Shown: positions 1 through 10,108 of the stretch, piece after piece
Position numbering within the stretch: position 1 is the stretch's first letter
Layout: every line of letters begins with the position of its first letter
Source of the DNA: Nocardioides szechwanensis
GTDB lineage: Bacteria; Actinomycetota; Actinomycetes; Propionibacteriales; Nocardioidaceae
DNA length: 64,000 bases
Assembly: GCF_900103935.1 (NCBI RefSeq)
Contig: NZ_FNIC01000001.1
Coordinates: forward strand, 924,804-988,803
Direction of reading: 5' to 3'
Translations under genes and position numbers: made by a program
Notes under the pieces: generated by a model
Told to the model about the DNA's origin: nothing
What the model saw: the letters and a program-made list of their open reading frames with translations, nothing else
Databases searched by the model: none

Positions 1-471
1 GGCGAGACGGCGGCGCGAGAAGGAGCCGACCAGGACGCGGTCGTGGGCGTCGCGAGCGGTGATGAAGTCGACGAGGGCCGGCACCGCGCCGTCGGACTTG
101 AGGTCGATGTTGAACCGCGCGTCGGGGAACTCGTCGAAGAGCGTGGCCAGCGTGGGCACCTGCTCCCGGCCGCCGATCAGGGCGGTGCGCACGTCGGCGA
201 ACGTCGTCTCGGCGAGCGCGCCGACCTGGTCGGTGACCCGGTCGAGCACGTCGTCGTGGAACGCGAGCAGGACGCCGTCGCGGGTGACGTGGACGTCGGT
301 CTCGAGGTAGTCGTAGCCGAGCGCCACCGCGTGCTTGAAGGCCGCCACGGTGTTCTCCAGGCCCTCGATCTCGGGGTGGTAGACCCCGCCGCGGTGGGCG
401 AACGCGAGCACCGAACCGGGTTGCCGGAGCACCTCGTCGAGGTAGGCGAACCCGGTGGTCGGCGACGTCAC
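1..471 (-). CDS. Glycerophosphodiester phosphodiesterase, C-terminus cut by window edge
   Basis: Hydrolyses glycerophosphodiesters to sn-glycerol 3-phosphate and an alcohol, recycling phospholipid headgroups. The 157 visible codons begin at a GTG and hold the GDPD metal-site signature: H26-R27-G28, E39-N40, E57-T-D59 and H72-D73, followed by the RFNIDLKSD strand typical of the TIM barrel. The start is chosen because HRG normally lies 20-30 residues from the N-terminus; there is no signal peptide, so a cytoplasmic form is likely. The C-terminal part lies beyond base 1. The family call is firm; the substrate cannot be told from sequence. Confidence 0.9.
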   Translation of the reverse strand, partial: MTSPTTGFAYLDEVLRQPGSVLAFAHRGGVYHPEIEGLENTVAAFKHAVALGYDYLETDVHVTRDGVLLAFHDDVLDRVTDQVGALAETTFADVRTALIGGREQVPTLATLFDEFPDARFNIDLKSDGAVPALVDFITARDAHDRVLVGSFSRRRLA

Positions 472-520
472 GGATGCAGTATTCACCTACGCGGGGCCAT
501 TTCGGGGGGACTGGCGAGAC

Positions 521-1138
521 TCAGAGCCAGGAGTCGGCGTCGGCCTCGCCGAGCAGCACGCCCAGGGCGGCGACCCAGCGGCGTACGAGCAGCTCGTGCG
601 CGGCCCGGTCGTGGTGGAGCAGCCCGGTCATCGTGGCGCCGGTGAGCAGGTCGATCGTGAACTGCACCAGCGTCGGCACCCGGGGGTCGTCGGTGCCGAC
701 GACGTCGGTGACGGCGCGGTGCACCGACTCGAAGACGACCCGCTCCACGGGCACCAGTGCGTCGCGCAGGTCGGGGTCGGTGCGGGCGGCGACCCAGAGC
801 TCGAGGACCACGAGGAACACGGGGCTCTCCAGGTCGCTGCGCACGATCGCGACGGCCTCTGGCCACCCTCCCGACGCCGGTTGCGCGAGCACGCCGAGGC
901 GGCGCGCGGCGACGTCCTCGACGACGCCCAGCATCAGGGACGCCCGCGTCGGGAAGTGGTGCAACAGAGTGCCGCGGGCCAGGCCCGCGCGCTGCTGGAC
1001 CTCCGCGATCGTGGTCGCGGCGCACCCGCGGTCCAGGACGGACTCGAAGGTGGCGTCGAGCAGTCGGGCCCGGGTCGCGGCGGTCCGCTCGCCCTGCGTC
1101 CGTCGGCCCTGCGTACGGCGGACGGGAGCGGTGGGCAT
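521..1138 (-). CDS. TetR/AcrR family transcriptional regulator
   Basis: A 205-residue TetR-type repressor. Residues about 20-66 form the conserved N-terminal HTH (ARLLDATFESVLDRG, then TTIAEVQQRAGLARGTLLHHF, with LLHHF standing for the usual LYHHF helix end). The rest is a helical ligand-binding domain with no recognisable ligand signature. The ATG is 61 bp from the GTG of the divergent thiolase/hydratase fusion gene, the usual arrangement of a TetR repressor with its target, so a role in sensing an acyl-CoA or lipid is inferred. The arginine/glutamine-rich first 15 residues precede the HTH, as is common in the family. Confidence 0.88.
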   Translation of the reverse strand: MPTAPVRRTQGRRTQGERTAATRARLLDATFESVLDRGCAATTIAEVQQRAGLARGTLLHHFPTRASLMLGVVEDVAARRLGVLAQPASGGWPEAVAIVRSDLESPVFLVVLELWVAARTDPDLRDALVPVERVVFESVHRAVTDVVGTDDPRVPTLVQFTIDLLTGATMTGLLHHDRAAHELLVRRWVAALGVLLGEADADSWL

Positions 1139-1181
1139 GTGTCCACGGTAGGGGACGGGTAGGGCACAATGGAAGAAACAG

Positions 1182-1195
1182 TCCAAACGTACGGA
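1182..1195. promoter_or_regulatory. Candidate TetR operator in divergent promoter region
   Basis: TCC-AA-ACGT-AC-GGA is a 14-bp imperfect palindrome (10 of 14 positions symmetric). It lies between the TetR gene and the divergent fusion gene and ends 4 bases before the GTG. An overlapping TGGA...TCCA pair (1170-1185) is an alternative half-site arrangement. Placement fits autorepression and control of both genes. The motif is short, so confidence is low. Confidence 0.35.
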
Positions 1196-1199
1196 AAGT

Positions 1200-4166
1200 G
1201 TGTCGATGACCCGGAGCACCCCTCTCAGCAACCTGCGTCGCGGCCTGCGCCAGGGCGCCGCCCTGGCGTCCGTGGCCGGCCGCGCCGCCCGCAGCCCCGA
1301 GCTCCGGCGCAGCCTGCTCGGCCAGGTCAGCGGCCGCGGGGGAGTGGGCGGCCAGGTCGTGGTGGGGGAGGAGCTGCCGGCTCCGGACGGGGTCACGGAC
1401 TTCCCCCGGCACGTCCACGCCCAGCAGGACTGCACCGCGGCGCCCGACGAGGTGGTGGCGCGGCTGCACGACCTCGGCCAGGTCGCGGACTGGCTGACCA
1501 TCCACTCGAGCTGGCGCGGTGAGGTCCCGGCGACCCTGTCGGTCGGCGACAGCTTCGCGCAGCAGATCCTGCTCATGGACATCCCGGCCGAGGCGCGCTG
1601 GACGGTCACCGCGGCCGGCGAGGCGGGCTTCGCCCTGCGGGGCACCGGGCCGATGGGGATCACCCTCGGCCTGTGGGCCACGGTGTCCGGCCACGGCACC
1701 GGGTCGACGGTCCGCCTGGACGCCGCGCTCGACGGGGCTCCCGTGCGCGGACCGATCGGGTCGACCGCCGTACGCAGCCTGGAGCGGGCGCTGCACGACT
1801 CGCTGACGGCCCTGACGTCGTCCCTCTCGGGCGCGACGTCGCCCCGGCTGCGACTGTCGGCGGCACGGGTGCTGCACGTCGCCACCGGGCGCGAGCTCGA
1901 CCCGTCGACGCCGGTGGTGGTCGGGGTCGGACAGGTCGTGCAGCGCGAGCCCGACGCCGGCCGCGACCCCGTGGCCCTGTCGGCCGCGGCTCTGCGCGCG
2001 GCGCTGGCCGACAGCGGGGCCACGACAGACCTGCTGGCGGCCGCCGACCTGGTGTACGCCGTACCCAGCGCGTCCTGGACCTACGGCGACCAGGCCGCGC
2101 TCGTCGCCGACGAGGTCGGTGCGCGCCCGGAGGAGACCGTGCAGTCCAGCCCGTACGGCGGCGACGGCGGCCAGCTCGTCGTCAACGACGCCGCGCAGGA
2201 GGTCGTCGAGGGGCGCGCGCAGGTGGTGCTGCTCAGCGGCGCCGAGGCGGGCTCGACGCTCGCGTGGGCGCAGCGCACCGGCGTGACGCTCGACTGGCCG
2301 CGGCAGCCCGACGGCGACGCGCCTACTCGTCTGATCGGAGTGGATCGTCGGCCGAACAACGAGGCGGAGACCGGGGTCGGGCTGGGGGCTCCGATCTACA
2401 CCTACGCGCTGATGGAGTCGGCAGTCCGCGGGCGTCTCGGCCGCGCACCCGCCGAGCACCGTACGGCGATCGCGCGGCTGTGGTCGCGCTTCTCCGAGGT
2501 GGCCGGCGGCAACCCCTTCGCGTGGTCGCCCTCGGCCGTCGACGCCGACGCCATCGCCACCGCGACCCCGGACAACCGCGCCGTGTCGGAGCCCTACACG
2601 AAGCTGATGTGCGCCAACCTCCAGGTCGACCTGGCCGCCGGCGTGATCGTCACCAGCGTCGCCGCGGCCGAGGCGGCCGGCGTGCCCCAGGACCGGTGGG
2701 TGTTCGTGCACGCCGGCGCGTCCGGGCACGACGAGTGGTTCGTCTCCGAGCGCGCCGACCTCTCCCGCTCGCCCGCCATCGCAGCGCTCGGTGAGGCCGC
2801 GCTGGAGCACGCCGGGGTCGGCATCGACGACGTCGCCCACGTCGACCTCTACGCCTGCTTCCCGTCCGCCGTCGAGATCGGCGCCGACGCGCTGGGCCTC
2901 CCGGTCGACGACGAGTCGCGGCCGCTGACCGTGACCGGCGGGCTCACCTTCGCCGGCGGCCCGGGCAACAACTACGGCACGCACGCGCTCGCGTCCTTGG
3001 TGCCGGTGCTGCGCGGCGACCCGAGCAGCCGTGGACTGTGCACGTCACTGGGCTGGTACGCGACCAAGCACGCGCTCGGCATCTACTCCGCCACCCCGCC
3101 GGCGCGCGCCTACGAGCACCTGCGGCCGGTTGTACCGCACCCGCCGCGGCGGCCGGTCGGCACGTCGTACGACGGGGTGGCGGTGGTCGAGGCCTACACG
3201 GTCCCCTACGACCGCGACGGCTCGCCCGAGGCGGGCGTGCTCAGCCTGCTGACGCCGTCGGGATCGCGGGTGCTCGTGAGGACGACGGACCCGGAGGTGG
3301 TCGCCGTGCTCGTGGACGGCGACGCGCTCGGCTGCGAGGTGCTGGTCGACGGCGAGGCGGTCTCGCTGACCGGCGTGCGCGGGTCGCACCTGCCGGCACC
3401 GCCGCGGCCACCGGTGCGCACCGAGCGGCACGACGCCGTACTGCTGATCACCCTCGACCGCCCGGAGGTGCGCAACGCGATCGACGCCCGCACGGCCGAG
3501 GAGCTCGAGCGGGCGGTGGACGCGGCGGAGGCGGACCCGCGGGTGCGGGCGATCGTGCTGACCGGCGCCGGCGACACGTTCTGTGCGGGCATGGACCTCA
3601 AGGCCGCCGCACGCGGGGAGCTGCCGCTGACTCCAGGCCGGGGCCCGCTGGGGCTGACCGGGCGGCCGCCGACGAAGCCGCTGGTCGTGGCGATCGAGGG
3701 CAGCGCCCTGGCCGGCGGCTGCGAGCTCGCGCTGGCGGCCGACCTGATCGTGGCGGCGGAGGACGCGGAGCTGGGGATCCCCGAGGTACGGCGTGGTCTC
3801 GCCGCCGCGGCCGGTGGCGTGCTGCGGCTGCGCGAACGGCTGCCCCGCAACATCGCCATGGAGCTGGCGCTGCTGGGTGCCCCGATGGGGGCGGCCCGAC
3901 TGGCCGAGCTCGGTCTCGTGAACCGGGTCACGCCGCGCGGTCAGGCCCTGGCGGTGGCGCTGAGCCTGGCCGCGGAGATCGCTGCGAACGCACCGCTGAG
4001 CGTGGCCGTCGGCAAGCGGATCGTCGACGAGTCGCCGTCGTGGGACGCGGACGAGGCGTTCGACCGGCAGACCGAGCTCGCGTCGCCGGTGATCCTCTCC
4101 GACGACGCCCGCGAGGGGGTCGCGGCGTTCGCCGAGCGGCGTACCCCCGTCTGGACCGGTCGCTGA
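1200..4166 (+). CDS. Three-domain fusion: SRPBCC-like + acetyl-CoA acetyltransferase-like thiolase + enoyl-CoA hydratase
   Basis: A single 988-residue frame. Residues about 60-215 resemble an SRPBCC/polyketide-cyclase hydrophobic-pocket domain. Residues about 237-725 are a thiolase-fold acetyl-CoA acetyltransferase of the actinobacterial type (GVGQ start, DLYACFPSAV, GGLTFAGGPGNNY, C-terminal GWYATKHALGIYS). Residues about 739-988 are a crotonase-fold hydratase/isomerase with the oxyanion motif AGMDLKAA, ALAGGCELA and catalytic-type GIPEV. At the position where degradative thiolases carry their Cys nucleophile the sequence reads SSPYGGDGGQ, so Claisen/thiolysis chemistry of the classical kind is doubtful, although related actinobacterial proteins share this. 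The three parts are normally separate proteins of about 160, 490 and 255 residues. Start is GTG 1200 or ATG 1206. Likely role: lipid or steroid side-chain CoA metabolism, under the adjacent TetR. Confidence 0.85.
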   Translation: MSMTRSTPLSNLRRGLRQGAALASVAGRAARSPELRRSLLGQVSGRGGVGGQVVVGEELPAPDGVTDFPRHVHAQQDCTAAPDEVVARLHDLGQVADWLTIHSSWRGEVPATLSVGDSFAQQILLMDIPAEARWTVTAAGEAGFALRGTGPMGITLGLWATVSGHGTGSTVRLDAALDGAPVRGPIGSTAVRSLERALHDSLTALTSSLSGATSPRLRLSAARVLHVATGRELDPSTPVVVGVGQVVQREPDAGRDPVALSAAALRAALADSGATTDLLAAADLVYAVPSASWTYGDQAALVADEVGARPEETVQSSPYGGDGGQLVVNDAAQEVVEGRAQVVLLSGAEAGSTLAWAQRTGVTLDWPRQPDGDAPTRLIGVDRRPNNEAETGVGLGAPIYTYALMESAVRGRLGRAPAEHRTAIARLWSRFSEVAGGNPFAWSPSAVDADAIATATPDNRAVSEPYTKLMCANLQVDLAAGVIVTSVAAAEAAGVPQDRWVFVHAGASGHDEWFVSERADLSRSPAIAALGEAALEHAGVGIDDVAHVDLYACFPSAVEIGADALGLPVDDESRPLTVTGGLTFAGGPGNNYGTHALASLVPVLRGDPSSRGLCTSLGWYATKHALGIYSATPPARAYEHLRPVVPHPPRRPVGTSYDGVAVVEAYTVPYDRDGSPEAGVLSLLTPSGSRVLVRTTDPEVVAVLVDGDALGCEVLVDGEAVSLTGVRGSHLPAPPRPPVRTERHDAVLLITLDRPEVRNAIDARTAEELERAVDAAEADPRVRAIVLTGAGDTFCAGMDLKAAARGELPLTPGRGPLGLTGRPPTKPLVVAIEGSALAGGCELALAADLIVAAEDAELGIPEVRRGLAAAAGGVLRLRERLPRNIAMELALLGAPMGAARLAELGLVNRVTPRGQALAVALSLAAEIAANAPLSVAVGKRIVDESPSWDADEAFDRQTELASPVILSDDAREGVAAFAERRTPVWTGR

Positions 4167-4238
4167 CGTGACGAGCCGGTGAGGAGGGTCTCGGCGCGCG
4201 TGCCGACCGGGGCCGGGCGACGGGACTAACGTCGGGGG

Positions 4239-4502
4239 ATGGAGACCTACAGCTGTCCTCGCTGCGGAGTGGCCATGGTGTCGCGCTCGCTCGGCGACGG
4301 GGAGGTGGCCCAGTGCCCCGACGGGCATGGCGTCTTCCTCTCCCGCGCCGACCTCGGGACGATGATCGAGTCCGAGCTCGACTGGCACCGCCACGCCGGC
4401 CAGCACACCGCCCCGCTGCCCCGCATCACCGCCGACATGGTCGAAGCACCCCCCTCCGCCAGGGCCCCCGCCCGCGCCTGGGTCGAGACGCTCTTCAGCT
4501 GA
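4239..4502 (+). CDS. Zinc-ribbon (zf-TFIIB type) small protein
   Basis: An 87-residue protein whose first half matches the bacterial TFIIB-like zinc-ribbon family: CPRC at residues 6-9, then CPDGHGVFLSRADL at about 28-41, where Cys and His complete the metal site. The second half is Ala/Pro-rich and probably unstructured. Such proteins often form a short zinc ribbon preceding a disordered or membrane tail; function is not known. It stands alone after the fusion gene, and its stop is followed by the palindromic repeat cluster. Confidence 0.82.
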   Translation: METYSCPRCGVAMVSRSLGDGEVAQCPDGHGVFLSRADLGTMIESELDWHRHAGQHTAPLPRITADMVEAPPSARAPARAWVETLFS

Positions 4503-4521
4503 GTGCGCGGCCGTTCGGCAC

Positions 4522-4692
4522 GCGGTTTGGTCACAAACCGCAGGTTCTGGGCGCCGAAACGTGCGGTTTGTGACCAAACCGCGCATCCGCTCCCGCGCGG
4601 GGCGAACGAACCAGCCAGGCCCGCGGGACCCGTTGTTTGGTCACAAACCTCACGTCGGGGGCGCGATTCTCTGCGGTTTGTGACCAAACCGC
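4522..4692. repeat. Palindromic intergenic repeat cluster A (4 units, orientations + - + -)
   Basis: Units at 4522-4541 (+), 4563-4582 (-), 4632-4651 (+, degenerate) and 4673-4692 (-). The + core is GCGGTTTGGTCACAAACCGC: 8-bp arms around a 4-base GTCA centre. The - form has TGAC at the centre. Units 1-2 and 3-4 are each separated by exactly 21 nt, and 49 nt separates the two pairs. The 3' flank usually begins A(G/C)(G/C)TC. The cluster fills the gap between two convergent gene ends (stops at 4502 and 4726). No T-run follows, so this is not a standard intrinsic terminator. Confidence 0.9.
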
Positions 4693-4725
4693 AGGTCCGC
4701 AGGACCTCCGGACCCCCCGGACGAC

Positions 4726-6252
4726 TCAGATGTCGCGGAACGTCTCGATGGAGGCACCGAGCTCGTTGAGGCGTTCGGCGAGGTCTTCGTAGCCGCGGTG
4801 GATGACGTAGGTGCCCCGCAGGACGGACGTCCCGCGGCAGGCGAGCATCGCGAGCAGGATGACGACGGCGGGGCGCAGGGCCGGGGGACACATGAGCTCG
4901 GCGCCAGTCCAGTGGGTGGGTCCCTCGATCATCACGCGGTGCGGGTCGAGCAGCTTGACGTGACCGCCCAGCTTGTTGAGGTCGGTGAGGTAGATGGCGC
5001 GGTTGTCGTAGACCCAGTCGTGGAGGTACGTCTGGCCGTCGGCCACCGCGGCGATCACCGCGAAGAACGGCAGGTTGTCGATGTTGAGGCCGGGGAACGG
5101 CATCGGGTGGATCTTGTCGAGCGGCGCATGCAGGTCGGACGGCCGCGTGGTGAGGTCGACGAGACGGGTGTTGCCGTTGGCGGCGACGTACTCGTCGGTG
5201 CGGTCGTAGTTGAGGCCCATCTCCTCGAGCAGCGCGAGCTCGATCTCGAGGAACTCGATCGGCACCCGGCGGATCGTGATCGACGACTTCGTGACGATCG
5301 CGGCGGCGAGCAGCGACATCGCCTCGATCGGGTCCTCGCTGGGGGAGTAGTCGACGTCGACGTTGATCTCGGCCAGGCCGCTGACGGTCAGGGTGGTGGT
5401 GCCGATGCCCTGGACCTCGACACCGAGGCGCTGGAGGTAGAAGCAGAGGTCCTGGACCATGTAGTTGGACGACGCGTTGCGGATGATCGTCGTACCGGGG
5501 TGCAGGGCGGCCGCCATCAGGGCGTTCTCGGTGACGGTGTCGCCGCGCTCGGTGAGCACGATCGGCCGGACCGGCTCGATCGCCCGGTTGACCTGTGCGT
5601 GGTAGGACCCCTCGGTCGCCTTGACCTCGAGGCCGAACGGGCGCAGTGCGGACATGTGCGGCTCGACCGTGCGGGTGCCGAGGTTGCAGCCACCGGCGTA
5701 GGGCAGGTCGAAGGTGTCGAGGCGGTGCAGCAGCGGGCCGAGGAACATGATCACCGAGCGGGTACGGCGGGCGGCGTCCTCGTCCATGTGGGTGAGGTCG
5801 AGCTCCTTGGGCGGGATGATCTCGAGGTCGTTCTCGTCGTTGAGCCACTTGGTCTGCACACCGAGGCTGTTGAGCACCTCGAGCAGCCGGTTGACCTCTT
5901 CGATGCGGGCGACCTTGCGCAGCGTGGTGCGGCCGCGGTTGAGCAGGGAGGCGCAGAGCAGCGCGACGCCGGCGTTCTTGGAGGTCTTGACGTCGATGCT
6001 GCCCGACAGCGTCGTCGGGCCGGTGACCCGCAGGTGCGTGGGGCCGGCGCCGAGCGCCACGATCTCGGAGTCGAGGGCCTCGCCGATACGCGCCAGCATC
6101 TCGAGGGAGAGGTTCTGGTGCCCCTTCTCGATGCGGTTGATCGCGCTCTGACTGGTCCCGAGGAGGGTGGCGAGCTGGTGCTGGGTGAGTCCGCGGTGCT
6201 TGCGCGCGTCGCGGATCAGGTGCCCGATCCGACCTTTGAAGTCCGTAGCCAT
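4726..6252 (-). CDS. HTH-fused UDP-GlcNAc 1-carboxyvinyltransferase-like protein (MurA paralogue)
   Basis: A 508-residue protein. Residues 8-62 are an XRE-type HTH (LTQHQLATLLGTSQSAINRIEKG); residues 74-508 have the EPT (MurA/EPSP synthase) fold. The MurA lysine is present (SKNAG, K92), as is the PEP-site cysteine (GGCNLGTR, C189), the FPGLNIDNLPFF segment and the C-terminal HRGYEDLAERLNELGA, so it is probably catalytically competent. MurA adds enolpyruvate to UDP-GlcNAc in peptidoglycan synthesis. The N-terminal DNA-binding domain is absent from housekeeping MurA and suggests a second copy that couples enzyme state to transcription. The ATG is chosen because it precedes the HTH directly, with a palindrome just upstream. 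Confidence 0.88.
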   Translation of the reverse strand: MATDFKGRIGHLIRDARKHRGLTQHQLATLLGTSQSAINRIEKGHQNLSLEMLARIGEALDSEIVALGAGPTHLRVTGPTTLSGSIDVKTSKNAGVALLCASLLNRGRTTLRKVARIEEVNRLLEVLNSLGVQTKWLNDENDLEIIPPKELDLTHMDEDAARRTRSVIMFLGPLLHRLDTFDLPYAGGCNLGTRTVEPHMSALRPFGLEVKATEGSYHAQVNRAIEPVRPIVLTERGDTVTENALMAAALHPGTTIIRNASSNYMVQDLCFYLQRLGVEVQGIGTTTLTVSGLAEINVDVDYSPSEDPIEAMSLLAAAIVTKSSITIRRVPIEFLEIELALLEEMGLNYDRTDEYVAANGNTRLVDLTTRPSDLHAPLDKIHPMPFPGLNIDNLPFFAVIAAVADGQTYLHDWVYDNRAIYLTDLNKLGGHVKLLDPHRVMIEGPTHWTGAELMCPPALRPAVVILLAMLACRGTSVLRGTYVIHRGYEDLAERLNELGASIETFRDI

Positions 6253-6262
6253 ATCTTCACGG

Positions 6263-6280
6263 TAACTCACATATGAGATA
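6263..6280. promoter_or_regulatory. Candidate autoregulatory operator of the HTH-MurA gene
   Basis: TAACTCA-CATA-TGAGATA is an 18-bp imperfect palindrome (CTCA/TGAG core plus outer TA/TA) in an AT-rich patch. It lies 11-28 bases upstream of the HTH-MurA ATG and about 46 bases from the divergent dehydrogenase start. XRE proteins bind short palindromes of this kind, so autoregulation is a reasonable inference. Confidence 0.45.
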
Positions 6281-6325
6281 GCGCAAACATGCGCGCCGCG
6301 GGGTCGGAACCAGGGGAGTGCAAGG

Positions 6326-7357
6326 ATGCTGGTCATGCGTGCCACGACTCTCCATGCGCCCGGCGACATCCGCGTCACCGAGGTGCCGGACCCCACCCTC
6401 GGTGCCCCCACTGACGCGATCATCAAGGTGACGGCGGGCTGCATCTGCGGCTCCGACCTGTGGCCCTACCGCGGCGAGAACCCGATCACCGCCGGCAACA
6501 CGATCGGCCACGAGTGCATCGGCATCGTCGAGGAGGTCGGCTCCGAGGTGACGTCCTTCGCGCCCGGCGACTTCGTGATCGTGCCGTTCTGCCACTGCGA
6601 CAACACCTGCGCCCACTGCCGCGCCGGCGTGCAGTCGGCCTGCGTCAACCTGGGCATGACCCAGAGCGGCCAGGGCGAGTACGCCCTCGTGGGCCAGGCC
6701 GAGGGCAGCCTGGTCAAGCTCGACGGCCGGCCCGACGCGTCGCTGGTGCCGTCCCTGCTGGCCCTCTCCGACGTGATGCCCACCGGGTGGCACGCCGCGG
6801 TCGCTGCGGGAGTGCCCGAGGGCGGCACGGTCGTCGTCGTCGGGGATGGCGCGGTCGGCCTGTGCGGCGTACTCGCCGCCTCCGTCATGGGGGCCGAGAA
6901 GGTGATCGTGATGTCGCGCCACGAGTCGCGCCAGAAGATCGCCACCGAGTTCGGCGCCACCCACATCGTCGCTGCCCGCGGCAAGGAGGGCGCCGCCGAG
7001 GTCAAGGAGCTGACGGACGGCATCGGTGCCGACGCCGTGCTCGAGTGCGTCGGCACCGACCAGTCCATGGGTACGGCGTTCGCGGTCGCCCGCCCCGGTT
7101 CGACGGTGGGCTTCGTCGGCGTTCCGCACGGCGTCGAGCCGCCGCTGGGGCGGATGTTCCAGAAGAACGTCGGGCTGCGCGGCGGCATGGCTCCGGTCCG
7201 GCGCTACCTGCCCGAGCTGCTGGACCTCGTCGTCTCCGGCCGGATCAACCCCGGGCTGGTCTTCGACTCCACGCTGCCGCTGGACCAGGTCGCCGAGGGC
7301 TACCGCGCCATGGACGAGCGGCGCTCGATCAAGGTCATGCTCGACCTCGAGGCCTGA
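6326..7357 (+). CDS. Zinc-dependent alcohol dehydrogenase family protein
   Basis: A 343-residue medium-chain dehydrogenase oxidising or reducing an alcohol/aldehyde with NAD(P). The catalytic zinc cysteine is in GCICGSD and GHECIG follows. The four-Cys structural zinc lobe is CHCDNTCAHCRAGVQSAC. The Rossmann motif VVVGDGAVG sits near residue 171. Start 6326 has GGGGAG 7 bases upstream; ATG 6335 is an alternative. It is divergent from the HTH-MurA gene across a 73-base region holding the palindrome. The substrate is unknown. Confidence 0.9.
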   Translation: MLVMRATTLHAPGDIRVTEVPDPTLGAPTDAIIKVTAGCICGSDLWPYRGENPITAGNTIGHECIGIVEEVGSEVTSFAPGDFVIVPFCHCDNTCAHCRAGVQSACVNLGMTQSGQGEYALVGQAEGSLVKLDGRPDASLVPSLLALSDVMPTGWHAAVAAGVPEGGTVVVVGDGAVGLCGVLAASVMGAEKVIVMSRHESRQKIATEFGATHIVAARGKEGAAEVKELTDGIGADAVLECVGTDQSMGTAFAVARPGSTVGFVGVPHGVEPPLGRMFQKNVGLRGGMAPVRRYLPELLDLVVSGRINPGLVFDSTLPLDQVAEGYRAMDERRSIKVMLDLEA

Positions 7358-7371
7358 GCGCCGTCAGGCGG

Positions 7372-7524
7372 TCAGACCTGCGCAAGCGCCCGCACCGGCA
7401 CGCCGGCGGGCGTGCAGTCGCAGGCGTCGGAGCAGGCCAGGAAGGTGTGCATCGCGTGGCCGCAGTGGCCGCACGGCATGTCGTGACTGAGCTGGTGACC
7501 GCTGGTCTGCGCGGTGTCCCACAT
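7372..7524 (-). CDS. Small Cys/His-rich protein, 50 residues
   Basis: A short frame from an ATG preceded by GGGGGC. It contains PCGHCGHAMH (residues 17-26) followed by ACSDACDC (30-37): six cysteines and three nearby histidines in 21 residues, the density of a metal-binding knuckle. It is convergent with the alcohol dehydrogenase, whose stop lies 15 bases beyond its own. The frame avoids the arginine-rich composition of out-of-frame GC-rich translations, which supports reality. No assigned function; zinc or iron binding is inferred from spacing alone. Confidence 0.65.
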   Translation of the reverse strand: MWDTAQTSGHQLSHDMPCGHCGHAMHTFLACSDACDCTPAGVPVRALAQV

Positions 7525-7596
7525 TGGTTGCCCCCGAAGGTCGATTCATTCGAAGGTAAAGCGAAATGGCGGGCCCGGGGTGGCAACCACGCGCAT

Positions 7597-7627
7597 CTAG
7601 TCCGAAAGGACTAGGCAAAATGGCCTA
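7597..7627. promoter_or_regulatory. Adjoining palindromes upstream of the UvrA paralogue
   Basis: CTAGTCC-GAAA-GGACTAG (7597-7614) is a perfect 7-bp-arm inverted repeat with a GAAA centre. It overlaps a second one, TAGGC-AAAATG-GCCTA (7612-7627). Both lie about 85-115 bases before the UvrA-like ATG. They could be a GNRA-capped leader hairpin or an operator; no T-run follows. Confidence 0.45.
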
Positions 7628-7711
7628 CCGGGGGCCAGTTGCGGGCACGACCGACACGTTTCACGCTTCCGGATCGTCTACCCGCTAGGAACACCGACAG
7701 AGGGAGAGCAG

Positions 7712-10066
<2,355 letters not shown>

Positions 10067-10108
10067 GGACGGGTCCAGGCGAGAGCCGCCCGCGGCTAGG
10101 GTCCGGTC

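Noticed and set aside
483..2984. Very long minus-strand open frame across the TetR and fusion genes
   Set aside because: Arg/Gly/His-rich composition without domains; a GC-rich antisense shadow of the plus-strand fusion gene.
1200..4166. Assembly artefact joining separate genes
   Set aside because: One continuous frame with normal linkers and codon use throughout; no frameshift is seen, though this cannot be proved from the sequence alone.
4522..4692. CRISPR array, because repeats and 21-nt spacers alternate
   Set aside because: Units are palindromes that alternate orientation, spacers are too short and share ends, only one to five units occur per cluster, and there are no cas genes.
4726..6252. 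AroA (EPSP synthase)
   Set aside because: The GGCNLGTR cysteine and SKNAG motif fit MurA rather than AroA.
7597..7614. DosR-type dormancy box
   Set aside because: The half-sites are in the opposite order (GTCC..GGAC rather than GGAC..GTCC).
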